Part shown: one piece after another, positions 22,425 through 33,639 of the stretch
How the letters are laid out: each line of letters opens with the position of its first letter
Position numbering within the stretch: the stretch's first letter is position 1
Assembly: GCA_947095585.1 (NCBI GenBank)
Contig: OX352765.1
Location: 27,124,254-27,188,253 of the forward strand
From: Nephrocerus scutellatus
Lineage: Eukaryota; Arthropoda; Insecta; Diptera; Pipunculidae
Length of the DNA: 64,000 bases
Direction: 5' to 3'
Translations under genes and position numbers: made by a program
The notes under the pieces: model-generated
Seen by the model: the letters and a program-made list of their open reading frames with translations, nothing else
What the model was told of the DNA's origin: nothing
Database searches by the model: none

Positions 22425-22900
22425 GAAATGCATAATGCAGCCGGAACATGAACCATGTTTTTTTTCGCAAATGACTCCAATCACATATTCCGGTCCTTTC
22501 CCTCCTAAGATAGTTCCCCGAAGAGTGGAAGAATACCTCCGAAATCTTTGGGATTACCACCTCAAGTGGGGGCTAAAAATCACGGGTTGAAAACACGTCC
22601 AAGTTCGTAGATTCAAGGACTGAGAAACGAGAAAATCGAGTCAAGACATCGGCATATGAATAACAGATAAATCACAGATGCTAGATTTGATGAAATCATA
22701 AGTAATACTATGACTTCTCCTACGAGAAGGTCCACAATCTCCATTGCAGAGGCTGTTTATGCGCCCATTTTTTTACTTTCATTCATTTTAAAATCTATAT
22801 AAATAAGAGACAATTTGTGTATGTTTACACGATTGATTTAGTTGAACAATTCAAAGGTTGTTTTTATTAGTAATAGGAGTAGTTTGCGAAACCCCATTGT
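22425..22900. other. unassigned
   Basis: No coding, RNA or repeat signal that I can support. Confidence 0.4.
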
Positions 22901-22904
22901 TAAT

Positions 22905-23060
22905 CTATATATATAAAGTAGAGAATTTATTTGTATATTTGTATATATATATACTTGTGCCTAACTAGCTCTGGAACGCCTTGACCAATTTCAACCAAAC
23001 TTGGTGTACATATTATTTGCTATGTGGAATCAAATATAGGGGGTGGAGGGTAGTAGGTTT
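22905..23060 (+). mobile_element. Helitron-like 5' end (tentative)
   Basis: TCTATATATATAAAG, then GTGCCTAACTAGCTCTGGAACGCC-type text (22958-22980) and TTTCAACCAAACTTGGTG, resembles the 5' segment common to insect Helitrons. The helicase relic at 24050-24500, in the same orientation, fits one large decayed element. Confidence 0.4.
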
Positions 23061-23184
23061 TTTGGCTGTGGGAGGCGTGGCAGGCGATTATATGGTCGGA
23101 CCCACCTTTTTCGGTATCACCGAGACGAATAATGCTGGTAGTACACTCCTATGGGTGAGTTATATTCCCGCAGGGGTGGCTGTT

Positions 23185-23870
23185 CGATATTAGAGTTGAT
23201 TTTATTGATTCTATGGTTTTCGGGGTTGCTGAGTTTAATGGTGATGGTAAGACAGCTCTAGGCGGAAGAGGTCGATAACTGAGAGGGGGGGGGGTTGACC
23301 GATATTAGTGTTGATTTTATGGTTTTCGGGGTCGCTGAGTTGAATGGTGTGATTCTAAGGCAGCTCTCGGTGGATGGGGTCGATAACTGAGGGGGGGGGG
23401 GGGGTGGCGGTGACCGATATTAGTGTCGATTCTATGGATTTCGTGGTCGCTGAGTCGAATGGTGATGGTAAGACAGCTCTAGGGGGATGGGGTCGATAAC
23501 TGAGGGGGGGGGGTGACAGATATTAGTGTTAATTGTATGGTTTCGTGTTCGCTGAGTTAAATGGTGATGCTAAGACAGCTCTCGATGGATGGGGTCGATA
23601 ACTGAGGGGGGGTGACCGATGTTAGTGTTGATTTAATGGTTTTCGAGGTCGCTGAGTTAAATGGTGATCCTAAGACAGCTCTCGGCGGATGGGGTCGATA
23701 ACTGACCAATGTTAGTGTTGATTTTATGGTTTTCGTGGTCGCTGAGTTGAATGTTGATGGCTCTAGGGGGATGGGGTCGATAACTGTGGGGGAGGGGTGA
23801 ACGATGTTAGTGCTGATTTTATTGTTTTCGGGGTCGCTGAGATAATAGTGGTGTATAGAATGGTACTCGG
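23185..23870 (+). repeat. G-run minisatellite, unit about 90-125 bp
   Basis: About seven units contain GATNTTAGTGTTGATTTTAT, then GGTTTTCGGGGTCGCTGAGT, GACAGCTCT(A/C)GG, GGGTCGATAACTGAG and a run of 7-14 G. Unit length varies mainly with the G runs and with loss of segments. The open frames here on both strands are repeat artefacts. Confidence 0.85.
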
Positions 23871-24049
23871 TGACCATTTAGCGACGAATTTGGTGGTGAG
23901 GACATTGTCGCCACTACTTAAAATTGGAAAAGGTAGATTAGTAGCCGTGTTTTATGGATATGTTAAATTTACATCGATTTTTGATATCTGCTGCAGAACT
24001 AATAAATTCTATTTATCCGGCTGTTTCTCAAAACTATAACATTTTGAAC

Positions 24050-24500
24050 CGGGTGCTTGAAGGGGCCATTCTTGCTACCAAAATGGAGAAAACCACGAAA
24101 TAAACAATCAAATACTTGCCATCTTAATAGGCGTAGTCACTGAATATAAGTGTATCGATACCGTTGTATATACTGATGAGGAATAAAATATCTAACTGAG
24201 TTCCTTAACTCACTTAATTCGTCTGGATTGCCACCACATCGTCTTACAGTTTGATCTCCAATTATTTTCCTACGGATTCTCGACTCGCCAAAACTTTTCA
24301 ACGGCATAAGACTGTGCGTAAAAGAGATGCCGGGAAATATAATTGAAGCGACTATCTTGACAGAAAAGGGACAGTGTGAAACAGTTTTTATCCCATGGAT
24401 AGCACTCATTTCGACGGTCGGACAGTTTATTAAGAACTGCGGAGTATAGATTTGAGATTGCCATGCTTTTCCCACGGACAACTTTATTTTGCTTGGTTGG
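24050..24500 (+). pseudogene. Helitron PIF1-like helicase C-terminus (relic)
   Basis: Plus-strand frames read EGAILATK, INNQILAILIGVVTEYKCID and TVVYTDEE, then SLNSSGLPPHRLTV, IIFLRILDSPKLFNGIRLCV, IIEATILTEKGQ and TVFIPWIALI. This order is the C-terminal part of the Helitron-encoded PIF1-family helicase (YKSIDT, LPPHxL, LRNLD, LCNGTRL, EATILTG, VFIPRI). At least two frame changes and stops make it dead. The 142-residue minus-strand frame over it is a shadow. Confidence 0.75.
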
Positions 24501-24714
24501 GTTGACCTAAGAATATATTTATTCCTGCTCTTGAAGGTGAAACTAAAAACATTGTAAGTATACAACCAAGATTTGTTATAATTAATTTTATGTATGTTTA
24601 TTTAATTTTATTTTATAATTTGAATACCATAGCTATAATTTCAAATATATTTTTGTTATTAAAAACTAAAATTTTACCTTATAGATTGATATCATTCTTT
24701 TTTCTACCCTTGCT

Positions 24715-26265
24715 TACGAGGTACGAGGAACGAGGCAGATAACCTCGCCCGTAAAAAAAACTATTACGGAACCCAAAACAAGCCTCGGATACACTGCTGA
24801 GCGACGATGACCACGGCAACGAAAACGGCTAAATGATTTAAGATGTTTCTCATAGAAGGTAAGCCCACTGTATAGAGCTCGAGGTACACAGCAGCTAGCC
24901 GATATCTTGTCCAAATATAATGCTGACATAACAGCAATCCTGGAGATGCGGTGGACGGGAAATGGTGTCTTACAAAAGTCAGAATATGAGATAGTGGTCC
25001 GAGTCGACGTTGGCACCTCGGTACGTTTGTACCGCACCGCCATCAGGTTCTGATTGTGGCGGCGGTCTATCAACACGTGGTCTATCTGGTTGCGAGTTGC
25101 TCCATCAGAAGATATGAATATGATAACAGTTCACCAGCATCGTGGTATAACGTTGTTGAGTAACGCGTATAAGATTTTCTCCTCTGTCCTTCAAGACAGG
25201 ATAGCCCCATACGCTGAAGTCATTATTGGTCCATACCAGTGTGGCTTCATCGAAGGCTGATCAGATTTACACCTTTAGGCAGGTGATGGAAAAATACCTG
25301 GTGTTTCAAAACTCACTACACCATTCTTTTTTAGACTTTAAAGCCGCCTATGAGAACCAGAGTAGAACTTTATAAAGCCATGAGAGAATTCGGCATCCCA
25401 AATAAACTGACACGACTATGTAGGCCAAGTAAAAATATTTGGATCACTATCAAGCCCATTCAACATCTATAACGGACTCCGACGAGGGGATGGACTGGCC
25501 TGCGTTCTCTTCCACCTGTACAGGAAACTTTCATCCAGATCGAGCAGGTGGCAGGAAATCTGCACATAAATGAGAGCAAAACAAAGTACATAGTGGCCAC
25601 GTGTGCGACCAGAAGATCCAACAATGGCCCCGAAATTAAAATTAAGTGGAGCATTAATTTGAAGTAGTACAACTTTTTAACTATCTCGGGTCAGCTGTAG
25701 CAGGCGAAAACAGCATGGTACCAGAAATACGGGCACGGTTGCTTAACGCCAACAAAGCCTACTATAGTCTGTAAAGACTTTTTAAATCCAGGAGCTTAAC
25801 CATAACATCCAAGCTGTTGATATATAAGATAATGGTCATACCAGTACTTACATATGGATCCTAGACTTGGGTGCTTAGCTAAAAGCATTCTGATCTCTTA
25901 GCCGCGTTCGAGAGAAAAATCTTACGGAGAATTGATGGCCCCGTATGTGAGGAAGGACGATTCCGGACACTCTATAATGATGAGATCTACGAGCGTTACC
26001 GCGATGTCGACATCGTGAAGAGAATTAAGATCGGTAGGCTTCGGTGGGCAGGACACCTAGCTCGCATGAGCGAAGGGGATCCTGCTCGGAAAGTCCTTTG
26101 CGACAGCAAGGCCGGCGAAGCCTTCGCTGGAAGGACCAGGACGTCCAGAGTTTAGGGATGCAAAACTGGATGACATCGGCTCAAAATCGGGACCGGTGGA
26201 GAGACTTTTTGCGGGAGGCCAGGACCGGACCCTGGTTGATGAAGAAGCTGATCAGACGGGTTTCG
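24715..26265 (+). pseudogene. LINE family A copy with an inverted internal block
   Basis: Plus-strand 24715-24970 reads 5' leader and endonuclease start (LYRARGTQQLADILSKYNAD, EMRWTGNGV). At about 24972-25105 the endonuclease end lies on the minus strand (TRNQIDHVLIDRRHNQNL). From about 25110 the plus strand resumes in the RT: HRGITLLSNAYKIFSSVLQD, RIAPYAEVIIGPYQCGF, RVELYKAMREFGIPNKLT, GLRRGDGLAC. It ends with RLRWAGHLARMSEGDPA near 26100 and FLREARTGP. The catalytic YADD part is deleted. It is more complete at the RT fingers than the copy at 16030. Confidence 0.8.
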
Positions 26266-26389
26266 ACCTCTACTTTCTTCGGAATACATACGGTTTTGCT
26301 AAATAACAAAATTAAGAATTTTGCCTAATAGCAAATGTCTTTTCGCAAAGTCAGAGTAAAGTTTTTTGGAAATGTTACTTGGGTATCCT

Positions 26390-26745
26390 CAGACCGTCTA
26401 TTAAACGGCAATATCACTTTTCTCTATCGTTTGTACCCTTTTCGAGGACTATAGTCAATATGTCGTCGATTTACTTATGCACAGTTTGGAAAACAAAATT
26501 CTATAACACAGCGCTAACCTGCAGTAATTCATGAAACTTAGTAAATGTGTTGTGTTGTCGGAGAACGTTGTCCCTCAACGCCTCCAATAAATGAAAAGCT
26601 AAGTTAAAATTTCATCCTACAGTTTTTCTACTGTTAAACAAAATTCTATAACACAGGACGTTGTCCCTCAACGCCTGCAATAAATGAAACTCGAAGTAAT
26701 AATTTCATCCTACAGTTGCCTTACTGTAGAAGGCTGTGGCTGTTA
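26390..26745. repeat. dispersed repeat, copy 2, with a partial tandem duplication
   Basis: 26390-26600 matches 22160-22420. Within it CGTTGTCCCTCAACGCC, AATAAATGAAA and TTTCATCCTACAGTT recur at about 26565-26630 and 26660-26720. Confidence 0.6.
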
Positions 26746-26759
26746 GCGTGTTTTCGTAA

Positions 26760-28020
26760 GCTCTGACGAAATAAACAGCATTATTATCTTGTATAAAATA
26801 AAAAATTAATGGATTTCTGATGACCATCTCTTGATAAACCTGTTAACCGGCATAACTCTGCTCATCCAAATTGACCCGGTCGGGTCGTGAACTTCATTTA
26901 TTGTTATGAATAAGGGCATTGCGCTGCAGATAGATATTATTGATGGTAACAACATTTTAATTGATTCGACAAGTGAACATGAACACTTCAATCGTTTAAG
27001 CTGATGTGCAAATCCCGCAAGAATTCAATCTTCTTTAGATGCGTTTACGCGAAATTCGAAACCCAAAATCAGAATAACAATAAATGATGTCAAAGGAACA
27101 ATAACAACGTCTTCAATCTGACGTATTATTCGGCCTTATGATTAATCAACGCCCAGCTGAATGCCGATTCTCTTGTTGTTGCTGTTAATTATTGTTGCTT
27201 TTACTCTATTTGACGTAAACACTATGTGAATATGTCTAATGAACTTGAGGCAATAATATGTCAGCGAGTCACACAGAGTTCATATGTCAAAATTCCAAGA
27301 AGTTATAATATCAGTACCAAGAAAGACGGGCACAAGAAACTGACAATGAACTTGGTTAACATTCGAAGATGACTTTTGAAGTCTGCAGAAAAGATTGTCC
27401 TGTCTCACTCTTATATTAATCTTGCAGTCAGTTCTGGCATTGGTAGTTTTTTTTACAGAACAAGAAGAAACCTACAAAACATTTAATTCTTTGATATCCA
27501 AACGAGAGTGCACTTTCAGTGCACTGCTAGCCGTTTTCCTTTCCCCCTGATTACTTGAACAGGAACTATCAAAGGCGAACTATGTACAGTTTTTATTTAG
27601 ATTCGATGTTTTAAATACTTTTTTCCCGCCCACATTTGAATGGAAAAATTTAAAAGAATATCTGTTATTTAATTTCTTTCAAATATCATATCAGGCCATG
27701 TCATATACTCGTGTTGGAAAAATCACGTTTTCACGTAGGTAGGATTTAGCTTTCTGTTCATTTGGGTTATAAGTTTCAACAAGGTAAAGTTCAAAGGAAA
27801 TAATGCTTGCGTCATAAAAGCCCGCGACTGCTGTTTCTATGACATGTGTGACCTATCAATTATGGGTATACTTCTGCCAATATCGTTTTAGTGATGTAAG
27901 ATTTATTTGGTTGGCATAACAAGATGACAAGCTCTCCATTAAATGTGCCATAGTAATCGTACCGCAGATGACCGTCCAGTTCCGTCTTTGCTTATTTGAG
28001 CTCACTATGCTTCACGCTGT
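26760..28020. other. intergenic, nothing recognised
   Basis: Mixed A+T-rich DNA with no exon, RNA or repeat signal I can defend. Confidence 0.4.
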
Positions 28021-28023
28021 CAA

Positions 28024-28026
<3 letters not shown>

Positions 28027-28066
<40 letters not shown>

Positions 28067-28205
28067 TAGAGACTTATTGCCAAGGGATGACTCCCTGAAT
28101 GACTTACGTCACGGCAATAAGTTGGGCTAAGCCCTTTATTAAATTCAAAATAAAATAAAAATCGAAAGAATGTGATTTACAATATATCACATTCCTCACG
28201 TTTGT
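28027..28205 (-). mobile_element. LINE 3' end with poly(A), 5'-truncated
   Basis: A run of 37 T (28027-28063) is a poly(A) tail on the minus strand. It is preceded on that strand by CTTATTGCCGTGACGTAAGT and GGCTTAGCCCAACTTATTGC text. The segment at 43605-43740 carries the same 3' sequence, there joined to RT coding. The long pure tail suggests a fairly recent insertion. Confidence 0.7.
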
Positions 28206-28209
28206 AGCC

Positions 28210-30360
28210 GGTTTCAATTTATTTTCTCAGAATTCTCCCTGATTCATTGGAAAAGCAATACGAAAAACGAACACGAATTTAGAACGACGCGAGTCCAAAT
28301 ACTTTTATCAATGAATCATGGTCAGGGAAAAAAAAAGTATGAAATAGGCAGCTTGTATTCTTAGGATTAGGTTTTTCTGAAGACTCTTGAATCTTTACAA
28401 ACCCGTGGTATGCTTTGACGGACATGCACATATTTCTGGTTTTTTAATGTTGCAATCGAGTGATAATTCGAATTCAATAAAATGATGAATGCTGGATTGG
28501 CTATGCTATGTTTAGCTACCATATTTATGCCCCAGGTTGCGTATGCACTAGCGGTCGTTTTTATAAGAAAAGACTTCTTTTAAGCCTTTTTACTGATCTG
28601 ACATTATCCAACAACAGAGACAGAGATAATTTCTATTTAATGGATTGCATGTTTTATCTTTTGTGTATAATTGTAGACCAAACTGTGCACCAAATTAAAG
28701 GGTTGTGATCCTTGGAATTTCAAAATCCTTTACAACATCACAATGATGCATAATCATTTGTTGCATTCCTTCTGTTGCAGTGCATAAACCTTCAAACGAC
28801 TTAAGCATAATAAACGTTTTGTCATTCCGCACTTCTACGTAAAGATATCCTTGTTCCAATTTTTTCCCCTTTTGTGTAACCGGTGTTTTGATTGTGAACT
28901 TAACTTAAGTGCAATTGCTATCTGTCTAATGGGGAGCATTTAAAATCCACATTGGCTGCTTGGAGAACCACAAAACGCTTACAACACGATTTGGGCCGCA
29001 ATAAGTGTGTGCCTATGAATAGAAGTGGCTTATTCGTTCATTCTGAATCCGAACAAGCGAATCCTGCTGAAGTTACACATCGTCCTTGTTGCTTTTGTAT
29101 GGTTTTGTTAATGTAGCATAAATCGCACATTACATATTATAAATTCAATGCAATGAATACCGAAGGATACTCGACCTAAATTTAAATAATTGGTCATGTA
29201 TTAGGAGGCTCTTGCTGCCTTGACATAGTCGAGTTGTGAGTCCGAGGACATTTTTGATATATTCTTTTAGTATTTCTTCATCTTGATTGTTAGTGCAATT
29301 GATATTGTGTGTGTTTATTAAATATTTGTATGGCTTTTATATGTTTCCTTGAAGTTTACTTAACCCAAATGCGATGGATTAAGTAAAAGCTATTATGAAG
29401 CACTTTTGAAGGACATTTTTATTAAATCAATTTTTCATGAATTAAATAAAAGAACTACTCTTACAGTATACATTTTATCTTAAAAATTAAACTTAGCAGT
29501 ATGTGGATTTGAGGAGGGAAATTATTTATTGTCGTTTTCGCTATTAACCTTTCATACATTTATTACATGTCCAACTGAAGGAATGCTACTTGAATATAAC
29601 TTGGCCCCAAATTTTCAAATTTCTCATTTGTTATCGAATATTATTCGTGTAGATTTTTACCTTCGATACACATTTCAACTCACATTTTGTAAAGACGTAA
29701 ATAGAATTCGAAAAAAATATGAAACATAGAGATTTAATTTTTTGAGCAGTGTTTTTTTCGTCATCAATCAACAATATTTGATGTCCATTTATTATTGCAT
29801 AATAAAAAAAGCTCTTCTTCATACGCCTCATTTATGCTAAAAAATAACTTCAAGATTAGACTAATTCTGGCGTTCCCTATATAGGGGAACAACATATTAT
29901 CCTTACGATCAGAATATTCTAAGAACAACTTAAGTTTTGGAGCATTCTATCCAAATCCTCAGTATAAGCTAGAGAGTCTACTTTTACATCCCCAGCTGAG
30001 CTAATAAGCTTCTTGTCAGACCCATGGAATGTTCCTTAATTTTACCATATTTCTAAATGAGCAACGGACAAAATAGTTCGACATTCCTTGACATCAACTG
30101 CTAATGGAAATCTTTTCCAATTAATTGAAGAATGTTTTAAGAGAGAAAAACTAGCTTAGGCTACAATATTGGATAGCTTTTTTGGGTCCTGTACAGCCAG
30201 AAAGGAGTGGAACTGGACTGTTCCCTGGTGGAATACTTCTAAATAGAGCCTTAATAACAGATCTTGAAAGCTATGAGCTAAGAGAAACAGCAAGGCTCTG
30301 CGACATCTTTTAGAAAGACAACAGCGCCAAACTCAACTCACTCAGAAAATCGAATGGCAC
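28210..30360. other. intergenic, nothing firmly supported
   Basis: Short frames only. Text near 29938-30056 (GAGCATTCTATCCAAATCCT and CTTCTTGTCAGACCCATGGA) resembles the area at about 62035-62150, which points to a shared repeat flank. Confidence 0.35.
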
Positions 30361-30364
30361 TTTC

Positions 30365-30990
30365 ACTAACTCTATGCAGGAGGTCAATCACATTTTACTC
30401 CACACTCACTTTCCAAGAAGCAGAGTCCTAAGAGAGACTAATAGTGTCAACTTGTCTCCAGATGGAAGAAATGGAAGATATGATTGTTATGTAGCAGGAA
30501 CGGTGGCTAAATCGGAGGCAATAGAATTCGCTATTTCGTCCATTAAGGATTTTAAAGCACCAGATCCAGATGGTATATACCCAATAATGCTGAAACATGG
30601 TGGTAATAGACTGGAATAGAATTTATGCAATGTTAGAATAGCTTTTATACCGGAACCAGGCAAAAGTGACTACTCACTAGCTTCAGACCAATCAGTCTTT
30701 CATCATTTCATCATTTTTATCACCAACTCTATGCAGGAGGTCAATGACATTTTACTCCACACTCACTTCCCAGGAAGCAGAGTGCTAAAGGAGACTAATA
30801 GTGTCAACTTGGCTCAAGATGGATGAAATTTCACCAGATATGATTGGTATATAGCAGGAAAGGTGGCTAAATCAGAGGCAATAGCATTCTTTATTTCGTC
30901 CTTCAACGATTTTAAAGCACCAGATCCGGATGGCATCCACCCAATAATGCTGAAACATGTTGGTAATAGACTTATAGACGAGCTTTAACT
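30365..30990 (+). pseudogene. LINE family C, pre-RT block, duplicated
   Basis: The frame from 30374 reads HILLHTHFPRSRVL and KDFKAPDPDGIYPIMLKHGG, the start of an R1/LOA-type reverse transcriptase. A second, diverged copy of the same 250 bp begins 357 bp later (30725) and has an in-frame stop. The copies differ at many sites, so the duplication is old or the copies are separate insertions. Confidence 0.7.
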
Positions 30991-31089
30991 GATTTATACA
31001 TCTAGTTTGGCCTAAGGGTATGTTCTTACATGTTTATGCAATGAAAGGTCTTGAACGCTTGGTTAAGATGTATATAAGGTCGAATGTAC

Positions 31090-31975
31090 ACAAAAAAATC
31101 CCTTAAATGTGAATCAACACGCCTATCAGCGTGGACATCTGCTCATCAGGATTGAAAAGAGCATGATGAACGGAGCCTACACCATACGGGTGTTTATTGA
31201 TATTAAGAGAGATTTTGACAATGTTGAGAGGCGTGGAGTGGAAAACCTTAACCAGATGGATTTACTACATGCTTTCCCGCCGATTTCTTCAGACAGGCAA
31301 TAGTTTGGATGATAAAGTTACTGTCGAAGTGGCCAAGGGATGTCCACAAGGTGGAGTCCTTTCGCCGCTTCTATGGTGCCTTGTTGTCGATTCTTTGCTC
31401 GAAGAAGTTTGTCAGTAAGATATACACATACACGCTTATGCGGACGATGTATGTCTTTTTTTATCCAATAAATCCCTCAGGGCCGCCTGTATAAATCTAC
31501 AGACTGCTTTAAATCGGTTGGATAACTAGTGTAGCAGAAATGGACTATCGGTAACAAATTGCAAAGGAACGTCTATCGTGAATAACTGGCGCAATGCGCT
31601 CTACATCGGCAGATGCTCTCAATACACTGCTAAATCTTCCACCTCTGGATATCGTTATAGTCGACTTCGCAAGAATAAGGTCTGGCATTATGAGCATAAG
31701 AGTGGGTATGGAAACATATTCCAAAAGGTTTCGGAACAAATTCCCACGCTTCTGATACCTGTGGACAGTACTGTACCATTTATTATGTTCAAAAGAGGAT
31801 ATAAAGTTCTTCAGGGATAGTTGGACAAATTCAACTCAGAATCTTAGGGAATTCGAGCCCATATTCTACACTGACGGTTCTCTAACCGATGAAGGAACTG
31901 GTGCAGAATGGTTCTTAGATGAGAATTCTAAGAAAGAATTCCCACTTAGAAAATTGCCAACTATTTTGCAAACAG
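31090..31975 (+). pseudogene. LINE family C, RT and RNase H fragment
   Basis: QHAYQRGHLLIRIEKSM is followed by VFIDIKRDFDNVERRGVE (consensus xDIxGAFDNV), then after a frame change VAKGCPQGGVLSPLLWCLVV and DSLLEEV. The QGGVLSPLLW form is typical of R1/LOA-group elements. An ADD-type text decays near 31440. FEPIFYTDGSLTDEGTGAEW at about 31850-31910 is the start of an RNase H domain. Multiple shifts. Confidence 0.75.
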
Positions 31976-31979
31976 AAAA

Positions 31980-32510
31980 GAGTCTTCGGATCTAACCCAA
32001 AGAGACAGAGCAGAACTTTTCTTTCCATTCATATGTTCATACCCAGTCTACCCACTATCACTTCCACTGCCTTCATTTGTCACGCTCTAATAATCCACAA
32101 ATCTAGAGTGTGTCATAGTGTTTTTAGAAATAAATGCAACGAATTAAGGACACTTCTGTTTTGCATTGTCTTGGATATAGTATATTGTGAGCCACGAATT
32201 GTATTTCCAAAGCTTTAAGATGAAAGAAAATGAATTCAATCCCTTACTCTTACCTTGTTTCTATTAACACATTTAGCTGTGAAGAGAGAGGATTTCACAA
32301 ACAATTTAGTTGACAACATGCACAATAAAAGCACATAAGATATGTTTTATGTTAAAATGCTGAACTAAGCCAACATCGTATCCCACTCCTACAACGAAGC
32401 GCTCTCTACTTTAATAAATGTTGACAGTTTTTGTGATATACCTAAAAATAGTTGCAGCTACACACAACCCATTACTACCAAATACCACCCCATATTACAT
32501 ATAGGAACTT
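31980..32510. other. unassigned
   Basis: No supported feature. It may be intron of the tentative minus-strand gene whose exon ends at 32513. Confidence 0.3.
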
Positions 32511-32512
32511 AC

Positions 32513-32636
32513 CAAAAGATCGATCCGTGCTCATTGACAATGTTTGCGGCATAGTAGTAGTGGTTTGTGCAACGATTTCGTCCTTCGAGCAGTGTAGCAC
32601 ATTCTGTGTTGATGATACCGGCAAATATGGCAGCAT
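32513..32636 (-). CDS. possible first coding exon of an unknown gene
   Basis: On the minus strand the ATG at 32636-32634 opens MLPYLPVSSTQNVLHCSKDE, with TTTTMPQTLSMSTDRSFG later. It ends in TCTTTTG followed by the consensus donor GTAAGT (32512-32507). Codon text is not repeat-like and no transposon motif is present. The frame is also open 9 codons further upstream without an ATG. The plus strand is open here too (78 residues), so coding is not proven. Function unknown. The next exon would lie at lower coordinates and was not found. Confidence 0.35.
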
Positions 32637-32639
32637 ATA

Positions 32640-33625
32640 TTCGCCTGACTCTTTCCTTTTCACTTCAATTGGTGGGTGGGTGACATAGTTGCACAGTTAT
32701 TTGTGAACTGTAGAGTTCATTGCCTTTTTTGTACTATGTAGTGCGGTATTTCGAAGGATGCCTTCGATGATGCAGTTGTTTCGTGGTTATCCTGCGCTCT
32801 GTGCCTTGCAGAAGCTGCATATGGATAGCAGCTGAAAGCTGAGTTCAAAAGTTCGTTAAACTTTATCTGGGTCAAAATAGATTTCTGCTAGGAGTACGCG
32901 AGTGTTTGCAATACAACAATGCACAGAGAGCAGCTTTCCATAATCATCGCTCTTGTTTCGAAGCATAATACATGCACTGCGCGATGGTTATGTTCTTAGT
33001 GAACGCCTATATGTATATAAGCTTGAGCATATGATATCGCACAAATGTCGTCATACAAGGCAAACGCGGTGTGCTAGTAGAAAATATTTTGTATCCTTTT
33101 AAGAAGAAAAAAAAACAGAGCAAGGACATTTCTAGAAAATTCTTGCTGATGCATTATATTTTGCTTTATTTTAATTATTTTTATATATGATGCATTCACA
33201 TACAAAAATAATGTGGATAGAGTATTTAGGATGGAGGTCATCATGGGGTTTGGTCACTGGGAATTCATCAATTGGGACTTTTTGCAGTTGTACTAAACGT
33301 GTCTGTTGATGACGATAGTTCCATCATTTCGAATTGAAGGATAATTCGGTCTGCACGTGAAAAATTTCATCGATTTGGTGTTTTCATCATTCATCTAGGA
33401 TGAGTGTCAATATTCGTGCTTGTCGTCATCGTTGCTGTTGCCGTGACACCATGTGTGTCCATGGAACACATATAAATCTGAATATAAAACGATTTTAAGG
33501 TTTGATTGCGCTTACTGCAGTATTATTGTGATAAATTGGTAGGTAGGAGAAGGAGGCCACAGGGAGCATGCTTGAGACTTCATTTTGGGAATATACGACA
33601 TTAAAATTGTGCTATACAAATAAGG
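32640..33625. other. possible 5' leader and promoter region (minus strand), otherwise unassigned
   Basis: This stretch is less A+T-rich than its neighbours and shows no repeat. A TTATATACAT box on the minus strand (33020-33011) lies about 375 bp upstream of the candidate ATG at 32636. Speculative. Confidence 0.2.
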
Positions 33626-33639
33626 GCCAAGCCTAATTT

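Noticed and set aside
24137..24565. 142-residue minus-strand open frame
   Set aside because: The plus strand of the same DNA reads as a Helitron helicase relic, so this is a shadow.
28482..28586. Short ATG frame with signal-peptide-like MMNAGLAMLCLATIFMPQ
   Set aside because: Only about 35 codons with no clear donor or following exon; hydrophobic text of this length occurs by chance.
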